Shown: positions 19,659-28,192 of the stretch, one piece after another | How the letters are laid out: each line of letters opens with the position of its first letter | Numbering within the stretch: position 1 is the first letter of the stretch | Assembly: GCF_000426305.1 (NCBI RefSeq) | Contig: NZ_AUFC01000017.1 | Coordinates: 1-64,000, forward strand | DNA length: 64,000 nucleotides | DNA from: Anaerovorax odorimutans DSM 5092 | GTDB lineage: Bacteria; Bacillota; Clostridia; Peptostreptococcales; Anaerovoracaceae | Direction: 5' to 3' | Made by a program: the position numbers and the translations under genes | The notes under the pieces: model-generated | Told to the model about the DNA's origin: nothing | The model's input: the letters and a program-made list of their open reading frames with translations, nothing else | Database searches by the model: none

Positions 19659-20168
19659 TTACCAGCTCTTAGGTTTTCTTCTTAAATAAAATCCTATCCC
19701 CATTGTAAATAAATAATCGTAAAACAAGAAAATAATCTGAGCACCGCCTATAATTAGCGGCCTAGAAAAGTCAGGTATTTTTATATTACCAAGAAATGCC
19801 TCTTTGAAAAAAAATATTCCTGAAGCAAGTATTATATTAAAAAATAAAAGTTTTAATATGATTTCTATAGGCTGTTTTTTCAATTTTTCAATATAATATT
19901 TTATAATACCATATAATCCAAAAAACATTACAAATGGCAATAATCCCACTTTATTAGGTATTAGAAGTATAGAAAGAATTGCTGAAGCCAAATAAAATAT
20001 CCACCCTGCTTTTATTCCTGATTCTAAAATTATAAAAGCGGTATAAAAAGAAGCAATCGCATATAAAGTAAGCTCTATACCCGGCATAAATGTAGCCAAA
20101 AACAAAGTAATCATAGAAAGAGCAATCATAACTCCCCCCATAGCTACTCCTTTCGTAGATTCTTTCAT
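19659..20168 (-). CDS. Hypothetical integral membrane protein
   Basis: A 169-residue hydrophobic protein with five or six predicted membrane segments and almost no soluble part. The opening KGVAMGGVMIALSMITLFL resembles S-component proteins of ECF transporters and DUF2232-type membrane proteins, but no substrate motif is visible and no ECF ATPase genes are near. It starts after GCAAGGAGT. It follows the DnaJ-like gene by about 40 bases and may share its transcript. Confidence 0.6.
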   Translation of the reverse strand: MKESTKGVAMGGVMIALSMITLFLATFMPGIELTLYAIASFYTAFIILESGIKAGWIFYLASAILSILLIPNKVGLLPFVMFFGLYGIIKYYIEKLKKQPIEIILKLLFFNIILASGIFFFKEAFLGNIKIPDFSRPLIIGGAQIIFLFYDYLFTMGIGFYLRRKPKSW

Positions 20169-20208
20169 ATTATCTCATACTCCTTGCATCAAAATGAAAA
20201 TTTATATA

Positions 20209-20790
20209 TTATATGCAGTCACAACAAAGATCAGCACAGCAATAACACTGCAATGCTTGGCAAAACGGATCTGAACCTGCTCCGTTATATCCTCTGCCAT
20301 ATGCCGTTGTTCTGTAGCCGCCAGCTGCTCCCATGATACTATTCATGGCGTTTTTATATTCCATATTGGAAGGATCCATAGATATTGCTGTCTGTACATT
20401 ACTTAGAGCATTATCATACCAACCCTTTTTCAAGGAAATCATACCATTTAAGAAAAACCACTCTGCATTTTTATCACGCATCTTATTGAGCATAGACTCT
20501 GCCAATGGAAGATTTCCTCTGTCGATATTTTTTCTTATTTCCATAAATTGAGGATTCATTCCCGTTTGGTTACTACTTGTTGAGTATGAACTGCCCCCAG
20601 ATCCATTGTTCTTCATCAAATAATCATATGCTTCATTTATTTCCTGCAGCTTTTCTTCCGCCAATTCATAGAGAGGATTATCCTGGAATTTATCTGGATG
20701 ATATTTCTTTACCTGCTCTCTGTAAGCTGCTTTTATTTCTTCTTTGCTAGCTCCTTCTTTTACACCTAATATTTCATATGGATTTTGCAT
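20209..20790 (-). CDS. J-domain protein with Cys-rich tail
   Basis: A 193-residue protein with an N-terminal J domain ([22 protein letters not shown] at 31-33), which would stimulate a DnaK ATPase. A Ser/Asn-rich linker leads to TPR-like helices (about 80-145). The last 17 residues carry seven cysteines (177, 182, 184, 185, 189, 190, 192). There is no G/F region or CxxCxGxG zinc domain, so it is not DnaJ itself, which is present at 54085. The gene lies two bases downstream of the DUF5685 gene, suggesting a functional pair. Confidence 0.8.
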   Translation of the reverse strand: MQNPYEILGVKEGASKEEIKAAYREQVKKYHPDKFQDNPLYELAEEKLQEINEAYDYLMKNNGSGGSSYSTSSNQTGMNPQFMEIRKNIDRGNLPLAESMLNKMRDKNAEWFFLNGMISLKKGWYDNALSNVQTAISMDPSNMEYKNAMNSIMGAAGGYRTTAYGRGYNGAGSDPFCQALQCYCCADLCCDCI

Positions 20791-20792
20791 TG

Positions 20793-21701
20793 TTACTCTC
20801 CTTTTTCATCTGTACTTTTATTTATCCCCAATACTTCTTCTGTTTTCCTATGAAGTCCAAAATATATTATATTTTCAATAAGTCCTTTATTTTTTTTTAT
20901 ATTTAAGTTTTCATATGCTTTAGCAACCTCTGCTAAATAGCACATTAAATTAAACTCTACTCTATTTGCAATTCTTGCTTTAAATTCTTCTATAGTTTCT
21001 TTACTTTTGTAATCATATTTAAACTGATTAATTAGTGGATTATATACTTTATTTTTAGCATTATCTTCAATATCATCAAATGCATCAATAAGATAAATCC
21101 ATTTTCCAAGATGATACCCCATTTTTCTAAATGCCAATCTTACATTTTCATCATTTTCTTTATCTTCTGCAAATATACTTTCTCCATCAAAGACTTCTTC
21201 CATTAGCTTTGCAAAAGGTTCTGCAGCTGGATCAATGTTATCACAGTTATCTTTTTCCAAAATTGAAAGTTCTGTTAAACGTTCTTTTGTAATATTGCAT
21301 TTTTCACTTCTATTTTTTAATATTTTTTTAAAACTGCTTTTCATAAGAACACTGCCAAGAGCTGCAGTAATTTTCTTTTCATCTTTAAAATCATCTTTTA
21401 ATTTAAAATAAGCTAGAATTAACATTAAATCAGCAGCATAGTCTATAGCCTTATTATCATAAACTATATTTCTTTTTTTCAAAGGATTAACTATACACCT
21501 TTCAGTACGTATAGTTTCTGCATCAGAATTAATACCGCCTAAAATCAAAGCTAAGAGAACAGAATCATAACTTAACGTAAATCTAGGAATCTGCCCGTAT
21601 CTTTTCCCAATAGATTTACAAATCCCGCAATAGTAACCGCTGTACATTTCATACTCTCTTACTTTCAGTTCTGGTTTTTCCGGTAAAATATATCCTAACA
21701 T
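20793..21701 (-). CDS. DUF5685 family protein
   Basis: A 302-residue, mostly helical protein with the family start [20 protein letters not shown] and the Cys pair YYCGICKS (Cys25, Cys28), followed by [11 protein letters not shown] and the acidic motif [11 protein letters not shown]. The D-rich helices in an all-alpha fold recall prenyltransferase-like or metal-binding proteins, but no activity is established to my knowledge. It starts after CTGAAAGGAT and is followed within two bases by a J-domain protein, an association that seems conserved. Confidence 0.7.
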   Translation of the reverse strand: MLGYILPEKPELKVREYEMYSGYYCGICKSIGKRYGQIPRFTLSYDSVLLALILGGINSDAETIRTERCIVNPLKKRNIVYDNKAIDYAADLMLILAYFKLKDDFKDEKKITAALGSVLMKSSFKKILKNRSEKCNITKERLTELSILEKDNCDNIDPAAEPFAKLMEEVFDGESIFAEDKENDENVRLAFRKMGYHLGKWIYLIDAFDDIEDNAKNKVYNPLINQFKYDYKSKETIEEFKARIANRVEFNLMCYLAEVAKAYENLNIKKNKGLIENIIYFGLHRKTEEVLGINKSTDEKGE

Positions 21702-21718
21702 CTTATCCTTTCAGTATT

Positions 21719-21746
21719 AAAAAAATAGGACAGGTTCACCCGTCCT
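21719..21746 (-). terminator. Candidate terminator between the permease and DUF5685 genes
   Basis: On the minus strand AGGACGGGTGAACCTGTCCT forms a stem with one mismatch and is followed by ATTTTTTT. It is a second stop after the hairpin at 21895, so it may end a short separate transcript that starts between them. Confidence 0.55.
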
Positions 21747-21865
21747 TATCGTGACATACATAAAAAATCATTCCCATTCTTAGTCACAATATCCGAATGT
21801 TCATAAATTAAAGCTGTAATTTTACAATTATCTTTTAATATTACAGTAATTTTATCATTAATAAC
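21746..21865 (-). ncRNA. Possible short transcript or decayed small ORF
   Basis: A TATAAT box on the minus strand (21870-21875) lies about 125 bases upstream of a terminator-like stem. A transcript of about 140 bases would fill the gap exactly. The same stretch is open for 39 codons (ending ALIYEHSDIVTKNGNDFLCM) but has no ATG, GTG or TTG start in frame and no room for a leader. Either a small RNA or a remnant of a gene is possible; evidence is weak. Confidence 0.25.
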
Positions 21866-21894
21866 TTATATTATACTTTAAAAACTTTCTAAAT

Positions 21895-21937
21895 AAAAGA
21901 AAAAAATACACCTATGCAAGATGTATTTTTTTCTTTT
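21895..21937 (-). terminator. Terminator after the APC permease
   Basis: AAAAGAAAAAAATACA is perfectly inverted as TGTATTTTTTTCTTTT around an 11-base loop. It lies 10 bases after the permease stop and has U-rich strands in both directions. Confidence 0.8.
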
Positions 21938-21946
21938 ACTTTAATT

Positions 21947-23575
21947 TTATTTTTCTGGTTCAACCTTTTTGCCTATTATATATAGAATTATTCCTATTGA
22001 AAATACAATTAATCCTCCAATTAAAAGACTATCTATCATCTGTTGGAAATTACTAAAAAGACCGCTTTCATACTCCTCTAAATAATATTCTTCACCCCAG
22101 TCTCCTTCATACCAAATTAAGAAGAAATGCCCTACTACTGCAAATATTCCTGCAATCATACAATACAATGAAATTCTTAAAGTATCTCCAACTGCTAATT
22201 TTGTTTTTAAATTAACAGGATAAAGAATAGGATCATTTTTGTAAAGGCCACCAAATTTTATTTTAAAAAGAATATAGAATATTGGTCCTGTGGAAGTTGC
22301 AAGCAAACCAATCAAAAAATAATCAGTTCCATTAATTAGTAAAGCTATAACAGATATTACAACCGGAAGTCCTGCAAATAAATATAAGCCTGTTTTTCCC
22401 CACGGTATAATAAAGCAGCCTTCTCTTTCACTTATTGGTATGGTTTTTCTGAGTTTGATCACTGCAAGAGGCATAATAATATATAATGCAAGCATAAAAA
22501 CTACTTCAGTCATAACAAGAGTAGTAAAATCATATTGTGCAAGAAACATAGTAACAATAGACAAAGATAAAATACCTACATATGGAACGCCTCTTCCCTT
22601 ACTGACCTTTACTAAAAATTCAGGGCAAAGATTGTCATCAGCTAAAACAAAAAAACCTCTTGATCCGGATGCTAAATAAGTGTTAAATATTGCACACTGA
22701 GAAATTATAGCTACAAATAAGAATACATATCCCCAAACATGACCTAAATTTTCTGTTAAAACAGCAGCATAACCTACGGCACCGTCTGTAGACCAATTTT
22801 CCCATTGTCCAATTGAAGCAATACCCCCCATTGTTGGAAGAACATATGTAAGTGCAATAAGGGGCATTGCAATTATTAAACCTTTTGGAATCACTTGAGG
22901 ATTCTTTACTTCACCAGCCATATTTGAAATACATTCATAACCACAATACATCCAAATACAAATTCCTATACAACCACCTATACTTTCAAGCAATGTCATA
23001 TCTTCAGGTATAAAAGGAATTGCTGGATTATAATTCCAATTCATAAACCCTACCAATGCAACCGCTGCAAATGCCAATATAATTAAAATTGATAATATAG
23101 TACTGACTTTACCAACTTCTCTAATCCCCATTAAATTTATTATTGTGAAAATAGCTATCATAATTATTTTCAGCAAAAATGCCGTTGCCTCAGACATTGG
23201 AACAAATTGACTTGTGTAACCTACTACCAACGCAACATAAACGCCATTTGTAATATATGTTGAAATTGTTGCCCACCATCCTGCTTGAAAGCCCCAAAAT
23301 TCTCCAAAAGCTTCTCTTACCCAAACATAAACACCGCCTTCAGAGGGAAGTATAGATCCCATTTCAGCTACAAGATTACTAATAGGTAATGCCCAAATAA
23401 TCGGGAAAATTATCAGCATTACTAATGTTAAGCCAGGGCCGCTTGCCGGTATCATTTCTTCTATGCCAAAAGCTCCTGCTGCTACTAAGCAATAAATCAT
23501 GAAAACTATACCTGATACTTTCATATCATATTTTTTCAGACCTGCTACACCATGTGTCTGATTTAAATCAGCCAT
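21947..23575 (-). CDS. APC-superfamily amino acid permease
   Basis: A multi-spanning membrane transporter of 542 residues with about 12-14 helices. The first helix has the APC pattern (VFMIYCLVAAGAFGIEEMIP) and helix 2-3 shows PSEGGVYVWVREAFG. The protein is related to the glutamate/GABA antiporter-like branch of APC permeases, but the substrate cannot be read from sequence. I chose the ATG at 23575 after AGAGAGGTACTAAT; an upstream ATG at 23608 is unsupported. It lies downstream of the saccharopine-dehydrogenase-like gene and both sit behind the glycine riboswitch at 25143, so glycine or a related amino acid is a candidate cargo. Confidence 0.85.
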   Translation of the reverse strand: MADLNQTHGVAGLKKYDMKVSGIVFMIYCLVAAGAFGIEEMIPASGPGLTLVMLIIFPIIWALPISNLVAEMGSILPSEGGVYVWVREAFGEFWGFQAGWWATISTYITNGVYVALVVGYTSQFVPMSEATAFLLKIIMIAIFTIINLMGIREVGKVSTILSILIILAFAAVALVGFMNWNYNPAIPFIPEDMTLLESIGGCIGICIWMYCGYECISNMAGEVKNPQVIPKGLIIAMPLIALTYVLPTMGGIASIGQWENWSTDGAVGYAAVLTENLGHVWGYVFLFVAIISQCAIFNTYLASGSRGFFVLADDNLCPEFLVKVSKGRGVPYVGILSLSIVTMFLAQYDFTTLVMTEVVFMLALYIIMPLAVIKLRKTIPISEREGCFIIPWGKTGLYLFAGLPVVISVIALLINGTDYFLIGLLATSTGPIFYILFKIKFGGLYKNDPILYPVNLKTKLAVGDTLRISLYCMIAGIFAVVGHFFLIWYEGDWGEEYYLEEYESGLFSNFQQMIDSLLIGGLIVFSIGIILYIIGKKVEPEK

Positions 23576-23661
23576 ATTAGTACCTCTCTTTCTCACAGTA
23601 CAGAGCAAATATATTTTAATTAAAAATATACAAATGTACTTTTAAAATATTCATTATGAAA

Positions 23662-25011
23662 TTATTCATTAGCCATTTTCCTAGCTACTGCCTTATTAAT
23701 CTTTTCTGCCTCCTTAAAAATTTGTGACATAATATATTTGTCATTAATAGACTTATATTCAGAATCCATTTCTACAATACCGTATTCAAAGCCTGCTTCA
23801 TCCATTATTTTCAAATATGGAATCGGGTCAAAATGTTCAGGGCCAAATACGCCTTTGTCATTCCAAACTCCCGTTCCTATTAATTCAATGCCAACTGCTG
23901 CGCCAAAACCTGTTTGTGCAACTACAGCCTGCATTTGCCATTTTTTCATTGATTCTTGATTATCAAAAGGTTGATATAAAAATACTTCTCTCTTCATTCC
24001 ATCCTTTATTCCAATACAATGAATACCAACACACATCTTCCCTATCATTTCATCTCCTAAATCTTTAGGCTGAGGTGCTGCTGCTGCAACCACATCACGC
24101 GGTATTACCATTTGTCCATCCACTTCTATTGGTTTTAAGCTTCTTAAACCTAAAGCATTAATCACTTTTAATGCTTTTACAAGATTTTCATCTAAAGCGA
24201 TTTTAAATGTAGCTTTTTCAAGCCCATATTTTTCAAGATACCTAGGCATAAGAACAGTTTCTTCATGTTCAACTTTTACTAATGTATTTTGGCCTACACC
24301 TGCAGGCATTTCAAAGGTTTCTTCTCCTGCAAATGGTTTATCGATTATAAATCCATCTTTTTTACTCCATTCAACATTAGGATTTACGCACTCATCAAGT
24401 ACTGTCCATACATTAAATCCAAAAGTAATATCATCTTTGCCTGCACTTGGAATAGTAAGATTTCCTCCGTCTTTTACATGTATTTCTTTTAATTCATCAA
24501 ATAAATACTCTGCTGCAAATTTTGCAAAAACGTCTACAACTCCAGGATCAATGCCTAAACATATACATGCCATGTTATTATTTCTAGCCCAATCATCATG
24601 TCTGTCAAAATTATATTTTGCCATTGGTTCTAAATAACTCTTATCAAATCCTAATCCATATTTAGGATTTTCCATTGGAACTGACCAAGTACCCATACAT
24701 GCATATTTAACATTTGCTTCATATGCTGCATCAAAGATATTATTGCAAACAAAAGGTGCTGCAGCATCCATAACAAAGTCGCAATTATGTTTTTTAATTA
24801 AATCCACTATGCTTTGTGTCTCTTTTGCATCTATATGCTCTGCAATATAGATACTACTTCCTCCTAAATGCTCAACTACTTCTTTAGCTCTTTCTAAACT
24901 ATAGTCTGATATAACTACTAATTCCAACCAGTCAGCATTAGGGTCACGAGTTTGTAATATTTTTAAAATAGATTCTCCTACTGCTCCTGCTCCAACTAAT
25001 AACATTCTCAT
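23662..25011 (-). CDS. Saccharopine dehydrogenase-like NAD(P)-dependent oxidoreductase
   Basis: A 449-residue protein with an N-terminal Rossmann fold (MLLVGAGAVGESILKIL, GxGxxG) and a Sacchrp_dh_C-like second domain. Relatives act on saccharopine, carboxynorspermidine or other imino-linked amino acids; key segments here are MDAAAPFVCNNIFDAAYEA, ACICLGIDPGVVDVFAKFA and AQTGFGAAVGIELIGTG. The exact substrate is unknown. I start at the ATG at 25011, which has GGGAGG seven bases upstream; the ATG at 25026 overlaps that site. It is the first gene after the glycine riboswitch and is followed by an amino-acid permease, so it probably handles an imported or glycine-linked amino acid. Confidence 0.75.
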   Translation of the reverse strand: MRMLLVGAGAVGESILKILQTRDPNADWLELVVISDYSLERAKEVVEHLGGSSIYIAEHIDAKETQSIVDLIKKHNCDFVMDAAAPFVCNNIFDAAYEANVKYACMGTWSVPMENPKYGLGFDKSYLEPMAKYNFDRHDDWARNNNMACICLGIDPGVVDVFAKFAAEYLFDELKEIHVKDGGNLTIPSAGKDDITFGFNVWTVLDECVNPNVEWSKKDGFIIDKPFAGEETFEMPAGVGQNTLVKVEHEETVLMPRYLEKYGLEKATFKIALDENLVKALKVINALGLRSLKPIEVDGQMVIPRDVVAAAAPQPKDLGDEMIGKMCVGIHCIGIKDGMKREVFLYQPFDNQESMKKWQMQAVVAQTGFGAAVGIELIGTGVWNDKGVFGPEHFDPIPYLKIMDEAGFEYGIVEMDSEYKSINDKYIMSQIFKEAEKINKAVARKMANE

Positions 25012-25101
25012 AATTTTACCTCCCATTTAATATTCAAAACTGACTTAAATGGCTAAATATCATACATTGTTATTAGCATACAATATCCAAACTAGAAACA
25101 A

Positions 25102-25141
25102 TAAAAAAAGAATATACGTATGCTTATAGCAACATATATTC
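25102..25141 (-). terminator. Riboswitch-associated intrinsic terminator
   Basis: On the minus strand GAATATATGTTGC pairs imperfectly with GCATACGTATATTC and is followed by TTTTTTT. It directly follows the last aptamer bases (GGACAGAGG) and lies about 90 bases upstream of the saccharopine-dehydrogenase-like start, the expected place for the expression platform of the glycine riboswitch. Confidence 0.8.
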
Positions 25142-25142
25142 C

Positions 25143-25316
25143 TCTGTCCTTTTGCCAGTTGGTTATATCCACGTAGGCGCCACATATGTGATCTCTCCAA
25201 AGATTCGTCAGATAACCTTCCTTTTTACCTGTCAGTTTCATCAAAAGATTGTAATCTCTTTCGATTTGCTTCTTCGGTCCTCTAAAAACAGAGTGTCTAG
25301 GGCTATCCTCTACCGA
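25143..25316 (-). promoter_or_regulatory. Tandem glycine riboswitch (gcvT motif)
   Basis: Read on the minus strand, two gcvT-type aptamers lie head to tail. The first holds GGACCGAAGAAGCAAATC and ACTGACAGGTAAAAAGGA; the second holds CTTTGGAGAGATC and ACTGGCAAAAGGACAGAGG. These match the conserved core of glycine aptamers (CCGAAGGxGCAA and CAGGCAAAAGGAC). The second aptamer's CCGAAGG-type internal part is replaced by GGCGCCTACGTGG, so it is degenerate there. A terminator follows at once. Known tandem glycine switches are mostly ON switches, so I infer that glycine raises expression of the downstream dehydrogenase-like and permease genes. Confidence 0.85.
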
Positions 25317-25550
25317 AATATTTAGCTTTACTTTTTAATATATTATTAAATCTATGCGCGCGCTTTGTATTGTAGAACAATTCTGACAATTCATATTTTT
25401 TTAATATTTTTATAGACAGATTAAATAAAAATATATATAATATAGATATATATATTTAAAATAAATGGTCCGATCATCTTTTTGAAAGTCGACTCCATAA
25501 CCTATTTTAAATATTTAAATTATTTTTTTTAAAAACTTGGAGGAAAATCA

Positions 25551-25718
25551 ATGGAAGACAAAACACTCGTATGTCAAGACTGTGGGCAGGAATTTGTATT
25601 TACAGTAGGAGAACAAGAATTCTACAAAGAGAAAGGTTTTGATAACGAACCAAAAAGATGTAAGGAATGCAGAGATAAAAAGAAGAACGAAAGAAGACAA
25701 TTCAGAAACGACAGATAA
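25551..25718 (+). CDS. Small zinc-ribbon protein (probable zinc-binding domain)
   Basis: A 55-residue protein with two CxxC pairs: CQDCG (Cys8, Cys11) and CKEC (Cys37, Cys40), separated by QEFVFTVGEQEFYKEKGF. This is the small treble-clef-like zinc-ribbon family common in Firmicutes, often found alone or at the end of larger proteins. The tail is rich in Lys, Arg and Asn and may bind nucleic acid. It starts after TTGGAGGAAAATCA and is followed by a clean terminator, so it is a single-gene unit. Confidence 0.88.
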   Translation: MEDKTLVCQDCGQEFVFTVGEQEFYKEKGFDNEPKRCKECRDKKKNERRQFRNDR

Positions 25719-25737
25719 TAAAAGTATTACAACATTA

Positions 25738-25763
25738 AAAAACCGGGCCATGCTCGGTTTTTT
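25738..25763 (+). terminator. Terminator after the zinc-ribbon gene
   Basis: AAAACCGGGC and GCTCGGTTTTTT form a stem around CAT, with a T run. One mismatched pair sits in the stem. Confidence 0.85.
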
Positions 25764-25796
25764 AATGTATATTATGATTTTTTTAATTTAATTTCT

Positions 25797-27323
25797 CTAA
25801 CTTTCTTGTAAACTATCTTCAATTTTATTATATAATTTTATACTATCTTCCCATCTGCCTTCTTCAGTGCTCCCCATGACTACACAAATGTAAATATCTC
25901 CCTCTACTTCAGCAGCAGAAACTAAACAACAACCTGCATTTTCAGTTGTTCCGGTTTTAAGTCCTATAACCGTCTTATAATAATATTGGCTGTTTGGATT
26001 AATTAGCTCATTTGTATTTTGATATGTTATACTTTCTCCGCTTAGCCATTCATCATAAATACTATAGGAACCTGCTATGTTTTTTAATTCATTACATTTT
26101 AAAAATCCTTTAGCTATTAACGCAAGGTCGTGTGCTGTTGTATATTGATTTTCAATATCATACCCATCCGGTCTTACAAAATTAGAATTTTCAGCACCTA
26201 AATTTTTTGCTTTTAAATTCATCTTGTCCATAAAAACCGTAATAGCTTCATCTATGGAAAGATTCTCATTTTCAGCTATTTTTCTACCTGTAAAAACCGC
26301 TAAAGCATATGCCGCATCATTTCCTGAGGGCAATAAAAGTCCATCTAATAATTGTTTAACGTTTAACCTACTTCCAGGATATACCCAAGCTCTTGAAGCA
26401 TTCGCCGAGATTAAATTTACCTCATCACCAACTTGTACTATTTCATTTATGTCACAATAATCTAAAACGGTTAAAGCTGTCAACATTTTTGTTGTACTTG
26501 CAGGTGCAATTTTTTCATCACTTGACTTTTCATAGAACAATGTATTAGTAGTAACATTCATAAAATATACATCTTTTGCTTCAACTTCTGCTGAAATTTG
26601 TTTATTTGCCGGCTTTATTTCTTCAGATATTACTTTTGGAATAACAGTCTCTTTATTTTTAATATTTTGTGCTACAATATTCTTTTCTGAAAGACCAACT
26701 GTAAATACACCAATAATTATAAGAATACACAAGGCATTAATACTAGCAGTATCATTATATTTTCTTTTATATCTACCTTCTCCTATTAATTTCAAAATCC
26801 CTATTTTCTTACGTAATGATGGTATAAAAATCAATAATGCTCTTCCAATTATATAACCTACAAAAGTTCCTATTGTACTTAAAATAATGTCATCTATATC
26901 TGCACCACGATTCTCAAATAACTGTATAAATTCAATTAATAAAGAAATTCCCATTCCCTTATATAATGTTACATAAAGTTTTTGGCACTTATTTGACAAT
27001 AGAACAAATAAAATTCCTATAGGAACAAACATAAATATTTTTCCTATAAAATCAAATAAATTATCATGCATATCAGATAATATTTTAAATGGTACTAAGT
27101 TTATATTTCCCCAAAACTTTGAAACAGAAAAACCATATACGGGAGAAATTGTTGATGAGAAAAGAAACGTTAAATATAAACCTAATATTATTAACAATAA
27201 TCTGTTAATTCCTGCAGCATGTTCATGCTTTCTTTTTAAATTAATCTGTGAAAAAATCAGTACAACAATATTTACTATTAATCCAACTATAAAAAAATCT
27301 TTTATTACTACTATATTTTCCAT
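25797..27323 (-). CDS. VanZ-like domain fused to D-Ala-D-Ala carboxypeptidase (S11)
   Basis: A 508-residue fusion. The N-terminal part (about 10-170) has several membrane helices and the VanZ pattern NLVPF, FIGKIFMFVPIGILF, LIEFIQLF and ADIDDIILSTIGTFVGY. One more helix (about 195-212) exports the C-terminal S11 penicillin-binding domain, with SxxK at Ser276-Lys279 (ASTTK), SGN at 333-335 and KTG at 456-458. S11 enzymes trim the terminal D-Ala of peptidoglycan stems, and VanZ confers low-level teicoplanin resistance by an unclear route. The ATG at 27323 is preferred (GAAAGGAG upstream); the TTG at 27344 lies on that site. No van gene cluster is present. Confidence 0.88.
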   Translation of the reverse strand: MENIVVIKDFFIVGLIVNIVVLIFSQINLKRKHEHAAGINRLLLIILGLYLTFLFSSTISPVYGFSVSKFWGNINLVPFKILSDMHDNLFDFIGKIFMFVPIGILFVLLSNKCQKLYVTLYKGMGISLLIEFIQLFENRGADIDDIILSTIGTFVGYIIGRALLIFIPSLRKKIGILKLIGEGRYKRKYNDTASINALCILIIIGVFTVGLSEKNIVAQNIKNKETVIPKVISEEIKPANKQISAEVEAKDVYFMNVTTNTLFYEKSSDEKIAPASTTKMLTALTVLDYCDINEIVQVGDEVNLISANASRAWVYPGSRLNVKQLLDGLLLPSGNDAAYALAVFTGRKIAENENLSIDEAITVFMDKMNLKAKNLGAENSNFVRPDGYDIENQYTTAHDLALIAKGFLKCNELKNIAGSYSIYDEWLSGESITYQNTNELINPNSQYYYKTVIGLKTGTTENAGCCLVSAAEVEGDIYICVVMGSTEEGRWEDSIKLYNKIEDSLQES

Positions 27324-27536
27324 AAAAACAATAACTCCTTTCAATAGTACTATTTTACCAGAAAATTTTTTTATTTGTTATAATAAAAACTTAAGAAATT
27401 ATTAAGAAATTATTAACAATAATCAAACTTCCATCAATTATTTGTCTTAAATCTCATATTCTATATTTAGTACTATCTAAAAAGTTTTATTTTAATTTAA
27501 AATGTTGTTTAAGTTTAAATTAAATATATAAATTTA

Positions 27537-28190
27537 TTATCTTAAGGAATCAGCATAAGTAATCACAAATTCCCTTTTTATTCTACTAATTTCATTACTT
27601 ATTTCGTCAATCCCAAGATTTTCTCTTTTTATATTTTGAGTAAGATTAAATAGAGTATTACTAACAATTTCTTCATTAAATAATTTATTAATACTATCTA
27701 TAAACTCTATTATCTTTGTTTGAGTTGGCAAATCATTTTCTTCGGGCAGATATGCAATATGTATATTTCCAGTTTGTATATTTGCAAATATATTATCTTT
27801 GCAAATCCTATACCTATTAAGAAATAAAAGACAATCCTCTGCATCTTTTACAGCACTTAATATTTGCTCTATTATTGAAAATGCAATCCTAGTATTTTCT
27901 TCTTGTGGAAATCTTTCTTTTTTTTCATTTTTAATTGATCTAATATAAGATTCTATTGGTATTAATCTTGTTATATCATAATAGATTTTTTCTTTAGAAT
28001 CAATATTTATAAAATTCATCGGAAGCATATAATGACATAAATTGCTTTCTAAATATTTTCTTTCAAAATTATAAAACTTAGCTGAATCTATTTCCATAAC
28101 AAGTTTTCTTCTTCCATATAAATCTTCAATTTTAACCTCATAACTTTGTAATTTAAAATCTTCTTTTATTTCATCTTCAAAGTCTCTCAT
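27537..28190 (-). CDS. DUF6382-like protein of the Tad locus
   Basis: A 217-residue soluble protein that resembles the N-terminal region of DUF6382 proteins (QSYEVKIEDLYGRRKLVMEI, HYMLPMNFINID, LLFLNRYRICKDNIFANI). In relatives this region is followed by a FHA domain; here the protein ends after residue 217 and no FHA domain is seen. The region looks vaguely kinase-like or pseudokinase-like in secondary structure, but this is inference. The gene is the last of the Tad operon, two bases after the TadE-like gene, with a GTGGAGGTG site. Confidence 0.6.
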   Translation of the reverse strand: MRDFEDEIKEDFKLQSYEVKIEDLYGRRKLVMEIDSAKFYNFERKYLESNLCHYMLPMNFINIDSKEKIYYDITRLIPIESYIRSIKNEKKERFPQEENTRIAFSIIEQILSAVKDAEDCLLFLNRYRICKDNIFANIQTGNIHIAYLPEENDLPTQTKIIEFIDSINKLFNEEIVSNTLFNLTQNIKRENLGIDEISNEISRIKREFVITYADSLR

Positions 28191-28192
28191 AT

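Noticed and set aside
25143-25316. Lysine (L-box) riboswitch
   Set aside because: A lysine switch would suit a saccharopine-type gene, but the conserved blocks (GCAAAAGGACAGAGG and CCGAAGAAGCAAATC) belong to the glycine aptamer.
25548-25751. 67-residue ORF on the minus strand
   Set aside because: It is the antisense shadow of the zinc-ribbon gene, which has a good ribosome-binding site, paired CxxC motifs and a terminator.
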